Shown: in pieces, positions 1 to 8,000 of the stretch
Layout of the letters: every line of letters starts with the position of its first letter
Position numbering within the stretch: position 1 is the first letter of the stretch
Assembly: GCA_031383555.1 (NCBI GenBank)
Contig: JANMZR010000157.1
Coordinates: 1-29,210, forward strand
Source of the DNA: JANMZR01 sp031383555
GTDB lineage: Bacteria > Bacteroidota > Bacteroidia > Cytophagales > Spirosomataceae
Direction: 5' to 3'
DNA: 29,210 bases
Position numbers and translations under genes: made by a program
The notes under the pieces: generated by a model
Told to the model about the DNA's origin: nothing
What the model saw: only the letters and a program-made list of their open reading frames with translations
Databases searched by the model: none

Positions 1-674
1 GCCAATAACTGAAATAATCCAACTTCATTTCTTACTTTTTTTCCATATTCTACGCCATAGTTTTTTTCATTTCCAGCAATTTTATATAATTCTAAATCTG
101 AAACTATGGTTTGTCGTAATGCCAATGGCGATATAGTCATATTGAAAAATTTGTTTGGCTTATATTCCAATCCAATACTTTCAGTAATAAAAGCTGGTGC
201 AAAAAGGCCAGATCGCTTTACGTTTTTTGAAACACCGCCTGTAGTAATATTATCAAAAGTGTTTGTAAATTGTGAAATAAAGTTACCCATAGCCGCTAAG
301 CTCCATTTTGGAGAAATTTGCTTTGTGAATTTTGAATCAAATAAAATTACATCTATACTTTTACGTGTTAATGCCGTTGCCCCTTCGGCCTTATCTTTAT
401 TTGAAAGTAAACCATATTTCATTTGGAGGTTGTTTGTCCAACCAATTTTATCTAATGAGTAATCTCTGTTTGAATTGAAAAAACCACCAATTCCTAAAGA
501 TGAAGCTACCGAACTACCTTGAAAATTATTGGAAAAAGCACCCTGATTTATATTAAAACCAAACTGTTTAGCACCTTTCCAAGGGCCAACGGTATCAGCA
601 ACAATAATGGCATTATTTGCATTTAATAATAATGAAAAGAGCATAGAAAGAACTAAGAAACTTACCTTTTTCAT
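1..674 (-). CDS. DUF3078 family protein, C-terminus outside window
   Basis: The gene starts with ATG at 674 and runs off the left edge, giving 224 complete codons and no stop. The N-terminus is a signal peptide (M-K-K-V-S-F followed by a hydrophobic stretch ending near N-A-N-N), so the protein is exported. It continues with P-W-K-x-A-K-x-F-G-F-N-I-N-Q-G-A-F-S-N-N, which I recognise as the opening of DUF3078, a Bacteroidota-restricted family with a predicted outer-membrane beta-barrel-like fold and unknown function. Alternating hydrophobic and aromatic stretches with N/S-rich turns fit beta strands. The family is usually about 280-320 residues, so most of it should be visible here. It lies on the same strand as the ribosomal genes but is separated from them by the terminator after tsf. 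Function unknown; family call fairly sure. Confidence 0.72.
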   Translation of the reverse strand, partial: MKKVSFLVLSMLFSLLLNANNAIIVADTVGPWKGAKQFGFNINQGAFSNNFQGSSVASSLGIGGFFNSNRDYSLDKIGWTNNLQMKYGLLSNKDKAEGATALTRKSIDVILFDSKFTKQISPKWSLAAMGNFISQFTNTFDNITTGGVSKNVKRSGLFAPAFITESIGLEYKPNKFFNMTISPLALRQTIVSDLELYKIAGNEKNYGVEYGKKVRNEVGLFQLL

Positions 675-1035
675 TTTAATTTTTTGAGATTAAGTAGCTA
701 TTTCAATTTAGGGCTTTTGAGGTTAACTAGGAATATAAAAAATACGCCTAAATGGTAGGTTTATTATTTGATATGGTCTTTAAAAAAACAAAGCTAAATT
801 ATTCTTTTTAATTTTCAAATAAAACCACGTGTTTAGTTGAAAGTATGCTCAAGGGCATTACTGTTTTTGTATCACTAGTTTTAATTGTAATTGATGTATT
901 GTCAACGGAGTCAACTTCGCCTTTTACCCCAGCAATTTCAATTATTTGGCCTTCTTTATACTTATTTTTATTGTAAAAAGATGATATTATTCAAAAATTA
1001 ATTGTTTCGATTTACAAGTTCTAAATTTTTATTGC
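675..1035. other. Intergenic stretch without an intact gene
   Basis: Between the DUF3078 start and the terminator of tsf there is no intact reading frame on either strand. The only recognisable content is the MscS-like remnant (808-990). The rest is AT-rich, and I see no RNA gene in it. Confidence 0.5.
808..990 (-). pseudogene. Remnant of MscS-like channel domain (C-terminal end)
   Basis: A 60-codon reading frame ending in TAA at 808-810 has no start codon. It is preceded in frame by TGA (991-993) and, a few codons further up, by TAA and TAG. The translation begins I-I-S-S-F-Y-N-K-N-K-Y-K-E-G-Q-I-I-E-I and continues G-V-K-G-E-V-D-S-V-D, then a T-S-I-T-I-K-T strand and V-M-P-L-S-I-L-S. This follows the pattern of the beta domain of MscS-type channels (NF-x-SG, F-x-x-G-D-x-I-x-I, G-x-V-x-x-I, T-x-L-x-T, V-x-I-P-N/L-S). 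The codons before the TGA read E-T-I-N-F, which would fit the NF preceding that domain, so the stop probably interrupts an old gene. The transmembrane part is absent. I read this as a decayed gene; a sequencing error at one stop would not explain the other stops. Confidence 0.5.
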
Positions 1036-1073
1036 AAAAAAAAAGAGCGTCTTTATTTTTAAGCGCTCTTTTT
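1036..1073 (-). terminator. Rho-independent terminator after tsf
   Basis: On the minus strand A-A-A-A-A-G-A-G-C-G pairs with C-G-C-T-C-T-T-T-T-T (plus-strand arms 1064-1073 and 1040-1049) around a 14-nt loop, and the right arm runs into more T residues. It lies about 30 bp behind the tsf stop and ends the ribosomal transcription unit. Confidence 0.82.
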
Positions 1074-1105
1074 CAGTAGTTATTGCAAAATAAAATTCAA
1101 AAATA

Positions 1106-1939
1106 TTAACCTAATGCCACTCTTTTGAAAGTTGATATGGTTAACCCCTTCTGTGTTTGCTCAAGCAATTGACGAATTGTTATGCTGTTATCTTTTACAA
1201 ATTGTTGATTTAACAATGTATTTTCCTTGTAAAATTTCTCCAGTCTACCTATTGCTATTTTATCTAACATGGCTTCAGGCTTGCCTTCTTGACGAGCTTG
1301 ATCCTTGCCGATTTCTATTTCTTTCTCAATGGTTGTTGCATCTACACCATCCTTATCTAATGCTACTGGCTTCATTGCGGCAATTTGCATGGCAATATCC
1401 TTTCCCACCTCTTCAATATCAGCTCCTTGAATGTTATTAAAGGCAACTAGAACACCTAACTTTCCATTTGAGTGGATGTAAGAAATTACTTTTTCAGCAG
1501 TTACATTTTCATAAGCTGTTACTACTAATTTCTCACCAATTTTACCTGTAAACTCTATAATACTTTCGCCAATTGGTTGACCAGTTGTGGTATGGCAAGC
1601 TAAAAGCTCATCAATTGATGCTGGGTTTTTCAAAACGGCAATTTCCATTAAACTTTTAGCTAAATTTTGGAAATCAGTTACTTTTGAAACAGGCTCTGTT
1701 TCACAAGCAAATGCTACAAGTTTACCATTTGTTTTATCTGAAGATATTTCTGCTAAGACTACCCCTTCAGACGTTGCGTTGTCAGCTCTTTTTGCTGCAA
1801 CCTTTTGGCCTGCTTTTCTAAGTATATCTACTGCCGCCTCAAAGTCACCTTCTGCTTCTGTTAATGCCTTTTTGCAGTCCATCATGCCTGCACCAGTCAT
1901 TTGTCTTAATTTATTTACGTCCGCTGCTGTAATTATCAT
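1106..1939 (-). CDS. tsf: Elongation factor Ts
   Basis: EF-Ts (277 aa) is the cytosolic guanine-nucleotide exchange factor of EF-Tu. The N-terminal UBA-like region is intact: V-N-K-L-R-Q-M-T-G-A-G-M-M-D-C-K-K-A-L at about residues 8-26, then E-A-E-G-D-F-E-A-A-V-D-I-L-R-K-A-G. The core carries the T-D-F motif near residue 87 that contacts EF-Tu, here as K-V-T-D-F-Q-N rather than T-D-F-V-A-R-N as in many bacteria. The C-terminal part has the conserved G-K-x-E-A-M-L-D-K-I-A-x-G-R-L-E-K-F-Y segment. Length is normal for Bacteroidota. It lies 147 bp downstream of rpsB, its usual partner, and is followed by a strong terminator. A hairpin in the rpsB-tsf gap could lower its expression relative to rpsB. 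Confidence 0.97.
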   Translation of the reverse strand: MIITAADVNKLRQMTGAGMMDCKKALTEAEGDFEAAVDILRKAGQKVAAKRADNATSEGVVLAEISSDKTNGKLVAFACETEPVSKVTDFQNLAKSLMEIAVLKNPASIDELLACHTTTGQPIGESIIEFTGKIGEKLVVTAYENVTAEKVISYIHSNGKLGVLVAFNNIQGADIEEVGKDIAMQIAAMKPVALDKDGVDATTIEKEIEIGKDQARQEGKPEAMLDKIAIGRLEKFYKENTLLNQQFVKDNSITIRQLLEQTQKGLTISTFKRVALG

Positions 1940-1981
1940 TGTTATCCTATTTTATAAAATTAAATATTCTGTAATCTTTCT

Positions 1982-2016
1982 TTTAAAAATAATAGCCCAT
2001 AGTTTTCTATGAGCTA
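1982..2016 (-). terminator. Hairpin with T-rich tail between rpsB and tsf
   Basis: On the minus strand TAGCTCATAG (2016-2007) pairs with CTATGGGCTA (2002-1993) through ten base pairs including one G-U, closed by an AAAA loop and followed by TTATTTTT. This has the shape of an intrinsic terminator or attenuator placed between two normally co-transcribed genes, so partial read-through is likely. Confidence 0.55.
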
Positions 2017-2086
2017 AAATTAAATTATATGCATTTTAAAAGAGTTTTAAAAATGAAAATTGATTTCTAATCTCTAATCTCTTTTT

Positions 2087-2899
2087 TTAAACCTCTTCTT
2101 CTGCTTCTTTAGCCAATTTAGCTACTTTTTTTGCAATTTCTTCTTCCTCAACATCAATAGCTTTCTTTGCTTCCTCGTCCTCAGCTATTTTAGCATCATC
2201 TTTGTCTTGCTTCCGTTCCATCAAACCTTCTTCAATAGCCTTACCGATTGTAAGTGTAATCAGAGCGATTGATTTATACGCATCGTCATTTGAAGGTATT
2301 GGGAAGTCAACAAGATTAGGATTTGAGTTGGTATCGCACATTGCAAATACTGGAATGCCTAACCTTTTTGCTTCTGCTACAGCAATATGTTCACGTTTTA
2401 CATCTATAACAAAAAGGGCGGCCGGAAGGCGAGTCAATTCTGTTATACCACCTAATACTCTTTCTAATTTGGTTTTCTCTCGCTCCATCATTAGGCGCTC
2501 ACGTTTTGCCAAACCTGATGCAGTGGTTTCATCTTTCAACATTTTGTCGATAGTCGACATTTTTTTGATTGACTTACGCACTGTTGCAAAATTTGTAAGC
2601 ATGCCTCCTAACCAACGGTCAGTTACATACGGCATTTTCAAACGACCTGCTTCTTCTGAAACTATTTCCTGAGCTTGTTTTTTTGTAGCCACAAACATAA
2701 CTTTTCTGCCAGAGCGCACTATGCCTTTCATTGCATTGGCTGCGTCTTCAAGTGCCGAAACTGTTTTGTTGAGGTCAAGGATATGGATTCCATTTTTCTC
2801 CATGAAAATGTACGGAGCCATACGGGGGTCCCACTTACGGGTAAGGTGGCCAAAGTGCACACCAGCATCTAATAATTCTTTATATTCTACTTGAGCCAT
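2087..2899 (-). CDS. rpsB: 30S ribosomal protein S2
   Basis: Ribosomal protein S2 (270 aa) of the small subunit. I chose the ATG at 2899 because the product then begins M-A-Q-V-E-Y-K-E-L-L-D-A-G-V-H-F-G-H-L-T-R-K-W-D-P, the standard S2 opening. An in-frame ATG 28 codons upstream would add an unrelated stretch that overlaps the leader hairpins. Further S2 hallmarks are M-A-P-Y-I-F-M-E-K-N-G-I-H-I-L-D-L-N-K-T, R-W-L-G-G-M-L-T-N-F near residue 130, and L-P-A-A-L-F-V-I-D followed by P-V-F-A-M-C-D-T-N-S-N-P. The C-terminus (about the last 40 residues) is a Lys/Glu/Ala-rich charged tail, common in Bacteroidota. It is separated from rpsI by a 187-bp gap with three hairpins and is followed by tsf. 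Confidence 0.97.
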   Translation of the reverse strand: MAQVEYKELLDAGVHFGHLTRKWDPRMAPYIFMEKNGIHILDLNKTVSALEDAANAMKGIVRSGRKVMFVATKKQAQEIVSEEAGRLKMPYVTDRWLGGMLTNFATVRKSIKKMSTIDKMLKDETTASGLAKRERLMMEREKTKLERVLGGITELTRLPAALFVIDVKREHIAVAEAKRLGIPVFAMCDTNSNPNLVDFPIPSNDDAYKSIALITLTIGKAIEEGLMERKQDKDDAKIAEDEEAKKAIDVEEEEIAKKVAKLAKEAEEEV

Positions 2900-2917
2900 T
2901 TTTGTTTTAAAGTTTTG

Positions 2918-2930
2918 GGGCAAATAGCCC
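2918..2930 (-). promoter_or_regulatory. Small GC hairpin in the rpsB leader
   Basis: GGGC-TATTT-GCCC forms a 4-bp stem with a 5-nt loop about 20 nt upstream of the rpsB start codon. It stands out in very AT-rich surroundings and could shield the start region or be part of a protein-binding leader. The role is inferred. Confidence 0.35.
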
Positions 2931-2950
2931 ATTTTTGAAAATATAATATG

Positions 2951-2992
2951 AAAAAATTGGCATAAAGCATCGGCTTCAATCAAGCTTTATGC
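2951..2992 (-). terminator. Terminator or attenuator between rpsI and rpsB
   Basis: On the minus strand GCATAAAGC (2992-2984) pairs perfectly with GCTTTATGC (2968-2960) across a 15-nt loop, and T-T-T-T-T-T follows within 3 nt (2956-2951). This is an intrinsic terminator by shape. It could end the rplM-rpsI transcript or act as an attenuator inside a continuous ribosomal transcript. No convincing promoter was found between it and rpsB, which favours attenuation with read-through. Confidence 0.6.
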
Positions 2993-3003
2993 GCTAGGTA
3001 ATA

Positions 3004-3026
3004 CTAATTATTTCTTCTCTAATTAG
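3004..3026 (-). promoter_or_regulatory. AT-rich hairpin in the rpsI-rpsB gap
   Basis: CTAATTA and TAATTAG are perfect inverted repeats around a 9-nt spacer, immediately upstream of the rpsB attenuator hairpin. It may be part of the same folded leader; weak on its own. Confidence 0.3.
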
Positions 3027-3086
3027 TTAAAAACTTTTGGCAGATTTTGTATTTGAAAAAAATTTCAACACAATTCCTCAAGAATA

Positions 3087-3473
3087 TTAACGTTTTGAGA
3101 ACTGGAATTTACGACGTGCTTTTCGACGACCTGGTTTCTTACGCTCAACCATACGTGGGTCACGGGTAAGAAATCCTTCTTTCTTCAAAGCTGGACGATT
3201 TTCCAAGTTTATGCTTGATAAAGCACGAGAAATCGCCAATCGTATTGCTTCTGCTTGGCCCTTTACTCCACCACCATCAACATTCACCTTAAGGTCATAA
3301 GTACCTAATTGGTCTATTAATGCGAAAGGTTGATTTACAATAATTTGAAGGATTTCTGATGGGAAATATTCTTTGAACTCCCTTCCATTTACTTTGATTT
3401 CTCCTTTTCCGGGAGTCATAATCAATCTTGCAACGGCGGTTTTTCTTCTTCCTAATGTTCTTGTTACTTCCAT
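3087..3473 (-). CDS. rpsI: 30S ribosomal protein S9
   Basis: Ribosomal protein S9 (128 aa). Hallmarks: T-L-G-R-R-K-T-A-V-A-R at residues 6-16, then G-x-I-x-V-N-G-R-x-F-x-E-Y-F, the central V-D-G-G-G-V-K-G-Q-A-E-A-I-R-L-A-I-S-R-A-L, and L-T-R-D-P-R-M-V-E-R-K-K-P-G-R-R-K-A-R-R-K-F-Q-F-S-K-R. The last residues form the basic tail that reaches the P-site tRNA anticodon region, and the terminal S-K-R is intact. It lies 36 bp downstream of rplM, its near-universal partner, and is very probably co-transcribed from the promoter upstream of rplM. Confidence 0.98.
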   Translation of the reverse strand: MEVTRTLGRRKTAVARLIMTPGKGEIKVNGREFKEYFPSEILQIIVNQPFALIDQLGTYDLKVNVDGGGVKGQAEAIRLAISRALSSINLENRPALKKEGFLTRDPRMVERKKPGRRKARRKFQFSKR

Positions 3474-3509
3474 TTTATAAAATGATTTGATTTTCTATTT
3501 AGAAATAGA

Positions 3510-3953
3510 TTAAAATTTTAATTCTTTTGGCTGTTGCGCCTCATGTGGGTGAGCAGTACCTGCATACACATAAAGGTTAGTGTACAACTTGCTTCCCAAT
3601 TTGTTTTTTGGCAACATACCTTTAACGGCATGCTCAACAACACCTCTCGGATTTTTAGTAAGCACTTCTTTTGGAGTACGAAAACGCTGACCACCTGGGT
3701 AACCCGTGTGACGGATATAAATCTTATCGTCCATTTTCTTTCCTGTTAGTCGAATCTTTTCAGCATTAATAACGATAACGTTATCGCCACAGTCAACATG
3801 AGGAGTATAGTTTGGTTTATGTTTGCCACGTATAACTTTCGCTATTTCTGATGACAAACGACCAAGTACTTGATTTTCAGCGTCAACAATTACCCAGCCT
3901 TTTTTTGCTGTGGCTTTATTGGCCGAAATGGTTTTGTAACTTAAATTATCCAC
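3510..3953 (-). CDS. rplM: 50S ribosomal protein L13
   Basis: Ribosomal protein L13 (147 aa), an early-assembling large-subunit protein. The start codon is GTG at 3953, giving M-D-N-L-S-Y-K-T-I-S-A-N-K-A-T-A, the usual Bacteroidota L13 N-terminus. Conserved parts are W-V-I-V-D-A-E-N-Q-V-L-G-R-L-S-S-E-I-A, R-G-K-H-K-P-N-Y-T-P-H-V-D-C-G-D, the H-T-G-Y-P-G-G segment and A-V-K-G-M-L-P-K-N-K-L-G. It is the first gene of the rplM-rpsI pair. The upstream region has a near-consensus promoter and a leader of about 100 nt. The GTG start and the leader may both serve translational control. Confidence 0.97.
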   Translation of the reverse strand: MDNLSYKTISANKATAKKGWVIVDAENQVLGRLSSEIAKVIRGKHKPNYTPHVDCGDNVIVINAEKIRLTGKKMDDKIYIRHTGYPGGQRFRTPKEVLTKNPRGVVEHAVKGMLPKNKLGSKLYTNLYVYAGTAHPHEAQQPKELKF

Positions 3954-4055
3954 TTTTTAAATTTTTTTATTGCTTTTATTATGAAATTCGGAAATATTTC
4001 ATTTTTAAGCGTTTACAACCTAATTTTCATTTCACGGGCATGTGCGTTGAAAAAC
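3954..4055 (-). promoter_or_regulatory. 5' leader of rplM, possible L13 autoregulatory RNA
   Basis: The predicted transcript start near 4055 leaves about 100 untranslated nt before the GTG start. Within it ATGAAAT (4002-3996) pairs with ATTTCAT (3987-3981), and upstream of that lies a GC-richer C-A-C-A-T-G-C-C-C-G-T-G segment that can fold back on itself. From memory, an L13 leader motif has been described for Bacteroidia. I could not test whether this sequence fits that model. Confidence 0.35.
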
Positions 4056-4061
4056 GGAGTG

Positions 4062-4093
4062 CAAAGATAGGAAATTGATTTTTGAATAACAAA
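4062..4093 (-). promoter_or_regulatory. Bacteroidota-type promoter of rplM operon
   Basis: Minus strand: TTTG (4093-4090), a 20-nt spacer, then TATCTTTG (4069-4062), a full match to TAnnTTTG, followed by C-A-C-T-C-C. It is the best promoter in the window and fits a highly expressed ribosomal operon. Confidence 0.75.
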
Positions 4094-4135
4094 TAACGTT
4101 TTGATTTTTATTGGATTATGTTTTGAAAAAGGAAC

Positions 4136-5083
4136 CTAGAAATTTATTTTTTCATGAATTATATACTCTGGCCTATTTTTTATTTCATCGAATACATTAC
4201 CCAAATATTCCCCCAAAACACCAATTGTGATTAATTGAACACCTCCAAAAAATATAATTGATATAATGATTGATGGCCAGCCAGAAACAACAGTATCTGG
4301 TCTAAAATATAGGCCAGAAATTACGTAAATTCCTAATAATAAACCAACTAGCAAACTTAAAAAGCCAAGTGCTAATGCCAATTTAAGTGGCTTTTTACTG
4401 AAATAAAGCATGCTAGTTGAGGCAAACTTTATCATTTTTGATAGCGGATATTTAGTCTCGCCTGCAAATCGCTCTTCCCGCTGGTACATGATTGGCACTT
4501 GCTTAAAACCTACCCAACTGATGAGGCCTCGGATATATTTATTTTTTTCAGGAAGATTTTTGAAAGCTTCAATCACATGTTTATCAATCAATCGAAAGTC
4601 ACCAGTGTCGACAGGAAGTGGCGTATTTGAAAGATAATTGATGGTGCGATAAAATAATTTTGCTGTTAATCTTTTGAAAAAAGTTTCTCCTTTTCTAGAT
4701 TCTCTTTGCCCATATACCACATTTGCATTTTCGGAAATATGCTTTTTCAACATCTCTGGAAAAAGCTCAGGCGGATCCTGCAAGTCAGCATCAATTATAA
4801 TGGCTACATCACCAATGCAGGCAGAAATGCCCGCAGTAACTGCTGGTTGATGACCAAAATTTCTAGAAAAATTTAGAATTTTTATTGTTTTATCCTCATT
4901 GGCAATTTGCTTTAAAATTGTAAGTGTGGCATCTTTACTGCCATCGTTAATGAATATAATTTCAAAGCCTTGCGCTTCAATACTTTTCATTACTTTTGCC
5001 GTCCTTTTATATGTTTCCGCAATTACAAGCTCTTCGTTAAAGCAAGGTATAATTATCGAAATAAATAGATCTTTTTGACTCAT
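4136..5083 (-). CDS. Family 2 glycosyltransferase, DPM1/GtrB-like, membrane anchored
   Basis: A 315-aa GT-A fold glycosyltransferase. Residues 8-16 (I-S-I-I-I-P-C-F-N-E-E) open the nucleotide-sugar site. D-G-S-K-D-A-T follows near residue 47, and D-A-D-L-Q-D-P-P-E near residue 98 is the metal-binding D-x-D region typical of dolichyl/undecaprenyl-phosphate sugar transferases. D-T-G-D-F-R-L-I and the basic R-E-E-R-F-A-G-E-T-K-Y-P-L-S-K-M segment are also characteristic. Two C-terminal membrane spans lie at about 232-256 and 268-292. By family it should load a sugar onto a polyprenyl phosphate at the inner face of the membrane for later transfer to lipid, polymer or protein; the sugar cannot be read from sequence. 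It begins 14 bp behind ileS and is probably co-transcribed with it, although the functions are unrelated. Confidence 0.88.
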   Translation of the reverse strand: MSQKDLFISIIIPCFNEELVIAETYKRTAKVMKSIEAQGFEIIFINDGSKDATLTILKQIANEDKTIKILNFSRNFGHQPAVTAGISACIGDVAIIIDADLQDPPELFPEMLKKHISENANVVYGQRESRKGETFFKRLTAKLFYRTINYLSNTPLPVDTGDFRLIDKHVIEAFKNLPEKNKYIRGLISWVGFKQVPIMYQREERFAGETKYPLSKMIKFASTSMLYFSKKPLKLALALGFLSLLVGLLLGIYVISGLYFRPDTVVSGWPSIIISIIFFGGVQLITIGVLGEYLGNVFDEIKNRPEYIIHEKINF

Positions 5084-5097
5084 AATATTCTAATAAA

Positions 5098-8000
5098 TTA
5101 AACAACCTTAATGCTCCATTTTAATACAATATCTTCCATTTCTACTTCAACAGATTCCTTTAAAGAATCGACAATTTCGATAGATTTTGCTTGTACTTCT
5201 GCTGATATATATTCCTTAAAAGCTGAAATGGCTTCCATAATTTCTTGATTATTGTCCAATAATGTTATTTTTATTTTATCAACAACATCAAAACCAGTGT
5301 CTTTTCTAAAGTTTTGAACCCTGTTTACAAAATCACGAGCAATGCCTTCCTGCTTCAAAATTGGGCTTATTTCAGTGTCTAAAGCAACTATCAAGTCATT
5401 TTCTTTTGCTGAAATAAAACCGGGCAAATCTTCCGTTATGATTTCGACATCGTCAATATGTATTTTGAATCGGGACGCCGAACCGTCTGTATTTAAAATA
5501 TGGAATTCGCCGGTATTTTCTAAAGTTGATAAATCAGAGGCTGACATTTCTTGAATTGCGTTGGCAACAAACTTCATATTTTTGCCAAAATGAGGCCCTA
5601 ATGTTTTAAAATTTGGCTTCACTTTTTTAGTAAGTACTCCTGAGGCATCGTTTAGGTATTCAATTTCTTTAATATTTACCTCTATTTTAATAATATTTTC
5701 TATTGAGCTGATCTGATTCCGTACTTTTTCATTCAAAACTGGAATTAATATTTTCGAAAGAGGCTGACGGACTTTAATTCTATTTACTTTTCGCATTGCG
5801 TGCACCAAAGAGCAAATTCGTTGCGCCAAATCCATTGATTCCTCCAAATCTTTGTCAATCCATTCTGGTATTTCAGTTTGGAAATCAGTTAAATGAACTG
5901 ATTCAGGTGCTAGTGGAGTTCCTTTTTCTCTTGCAAAATCACGAATATGGTCGGTCATATTTTTGTATAACCAATCGCTATAAAAAGGGGCTATCGGGGC
6001 CATTAATTGGGCTACCGCCAATAAACAATGCTGTAATGTTTCGTATGCAGCATTTTTATCAATAGTGATTTCTCCTTGCCAAAACCGACGACGACACAAA
6101 CGTACATACCAGTTAGAAAGATGGTCATTGACAAATTCTTGAATGGCACGACCCGCCTTAGTAGGCTCATATTCTCCATAAGCTTCATCTACTTCTTTTA
6201 CCAAAGTGAGCAGTTTTGATAATATCCATCGATCGAGCTCAGTAAGTTTTTCATGAGGTACTCTATTGACTTCGTTGATACTATAATTATCCAAATTGGC
6301 ATAAAGCGCAAAGAAATTATAGGTATTAGTGAGTGTACCAAAAAACTTATTACGAACCTCAGTAATTCCCGCCAAATCGAATTTCAGGTTATCCCAAGGT
6401 TGCGAATTTGTAATCATGTACCAGCGAGTTGGGTCAGCGCCGTATTTTTTCAACGTTTCAAAAGGGTCAACAGCATTGCCCAATCTCTTGGACATTTTAT
6501 TGCCATTTTTATCTAAAACTAGGCCAGTAGAAACTACATTTTTGAAGGCCACTGAATCTGAAACCATCGTGGAAATGGCATGAAGTGTAAAAAACCAGCC
6601 ACGGGTTTGGTCAACACCTTCGGAAATAAAGTCGGCTGGGTAGGCTTTTTCAAAAATATCCTTATTTTCAAATGGATAATGCCATTGAGCATATGGCATG
6701 GCACCTGAGTCAAACCAAACGTCTATTAGGTCGGTTTCACGGGTCATTAGCTTTCCTGAAGCAGAAATTAAGAAGATTTCATCGACATATGGGCGGTGAA
6801 GGTCGAATTGGGCTACTTCAAATCTTTCCAAAAAAAATAAATTCTTTTCACGTTGCTCACTACTCAAAACATCATCTATCAGCGCATGTTTTACACTATT
6901 AACTAATTCTTCAACAGAACCAATACATACTTCTTCGCCATCTTCCGATCGCCAAATAGGCAATGGGGTTCCCCAAAAGCGAGAACGTGAAAGGTTCCAA
7001 TCAACCAAATTTTCTAACCAATTGCCGAAGCGGCCAGTTCCAGTGCTTTCTGGCTTCCAATTAATAGTTTTGTTTAGTTCAATTAATTTATCTTTTATCG
7101 CTGTCGTTCTGATAAACCATGAGTCCAGCGGGTAATACAAGATTGGTTTATCAGTACGCCAGCAATGCGGGTAAGTATGCTCATAACGCTGTACATTAAA
7201 GGCCTTATTTTCAGTTTTTAATTTTATTGCAATACGCTCATCTACAGATAGATACTTATCACGTCCTTGTTTTTTCTTTTCAACTTCCTTTTCTTCTTCT
7301 GTTAAATAGGCTTCTTTCACATATTCAAAGGCAAAATCTTTTACCTCTTTCACAAACTTTCCTTGTAAGTCTACCAATGGCACATCTTTTCCATTAACGT
7401 CTTTCACCATAATTGAAGGTATGCCATGTTGTTGGGCTACTTTAAAGTCATCGGCACCAAAAGTTGGGGCAGTATGTACTACACCAGTGCCATCTTCGGT
7501 AGTTACAAAATCGCCAATGATAACTCGAAAGGCAGCCGTTTCTGGTTGTACATAAGGCATAAGTTGCTCATATGTAATACCTTCTAAATCAGCCCCTTTA
7601 TAAGTATTTATGATTGTCCAAGGTATTATTTTATCCCCGCCTTTATAAACTTCAAAGTCACCACCTTTTCCATTTTCGTTGAAATGTTTACTCACCAATT
7701 TATTTGCCAAAATTAAATTTACTGGCAAAAAAGTATAGGGATTAAAAGTTTTAACTACCGCATATTCGATATTTTTCCCAATTGTAAGCGCTGAGTTTGA
7801 GGGCAATGTCCACGGTGTGGTTGTCCAAGCAAGGATATAAGTAGCTCCCCAGCTCTTATTTGTAAAAAGAAATTCAGAATTGTGGTTTATGATTACTTTG
7901 AACTGAGCCGTAATCGATGTGTCTTTTACATCCTGATAAGTGCCCGGCATGTTCAACTCATGTGATGAGAGGCCTGTTCCAGCTGCTGGCGAATAGGGTT

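Noticed and set aside
106..462. Plus-strand open frame of 118 codons
   Set aside because: It lies fully inside the DUF3078 gene on the opposite strand, and the product shows no recognisable features.
2900..2983. N-terminal extension of S2 by 28 residues
   Set aside because: The added residues are not S2-like and the DNA contains leader hairpins; the ATG at 2899 gives the standard N-terminus.
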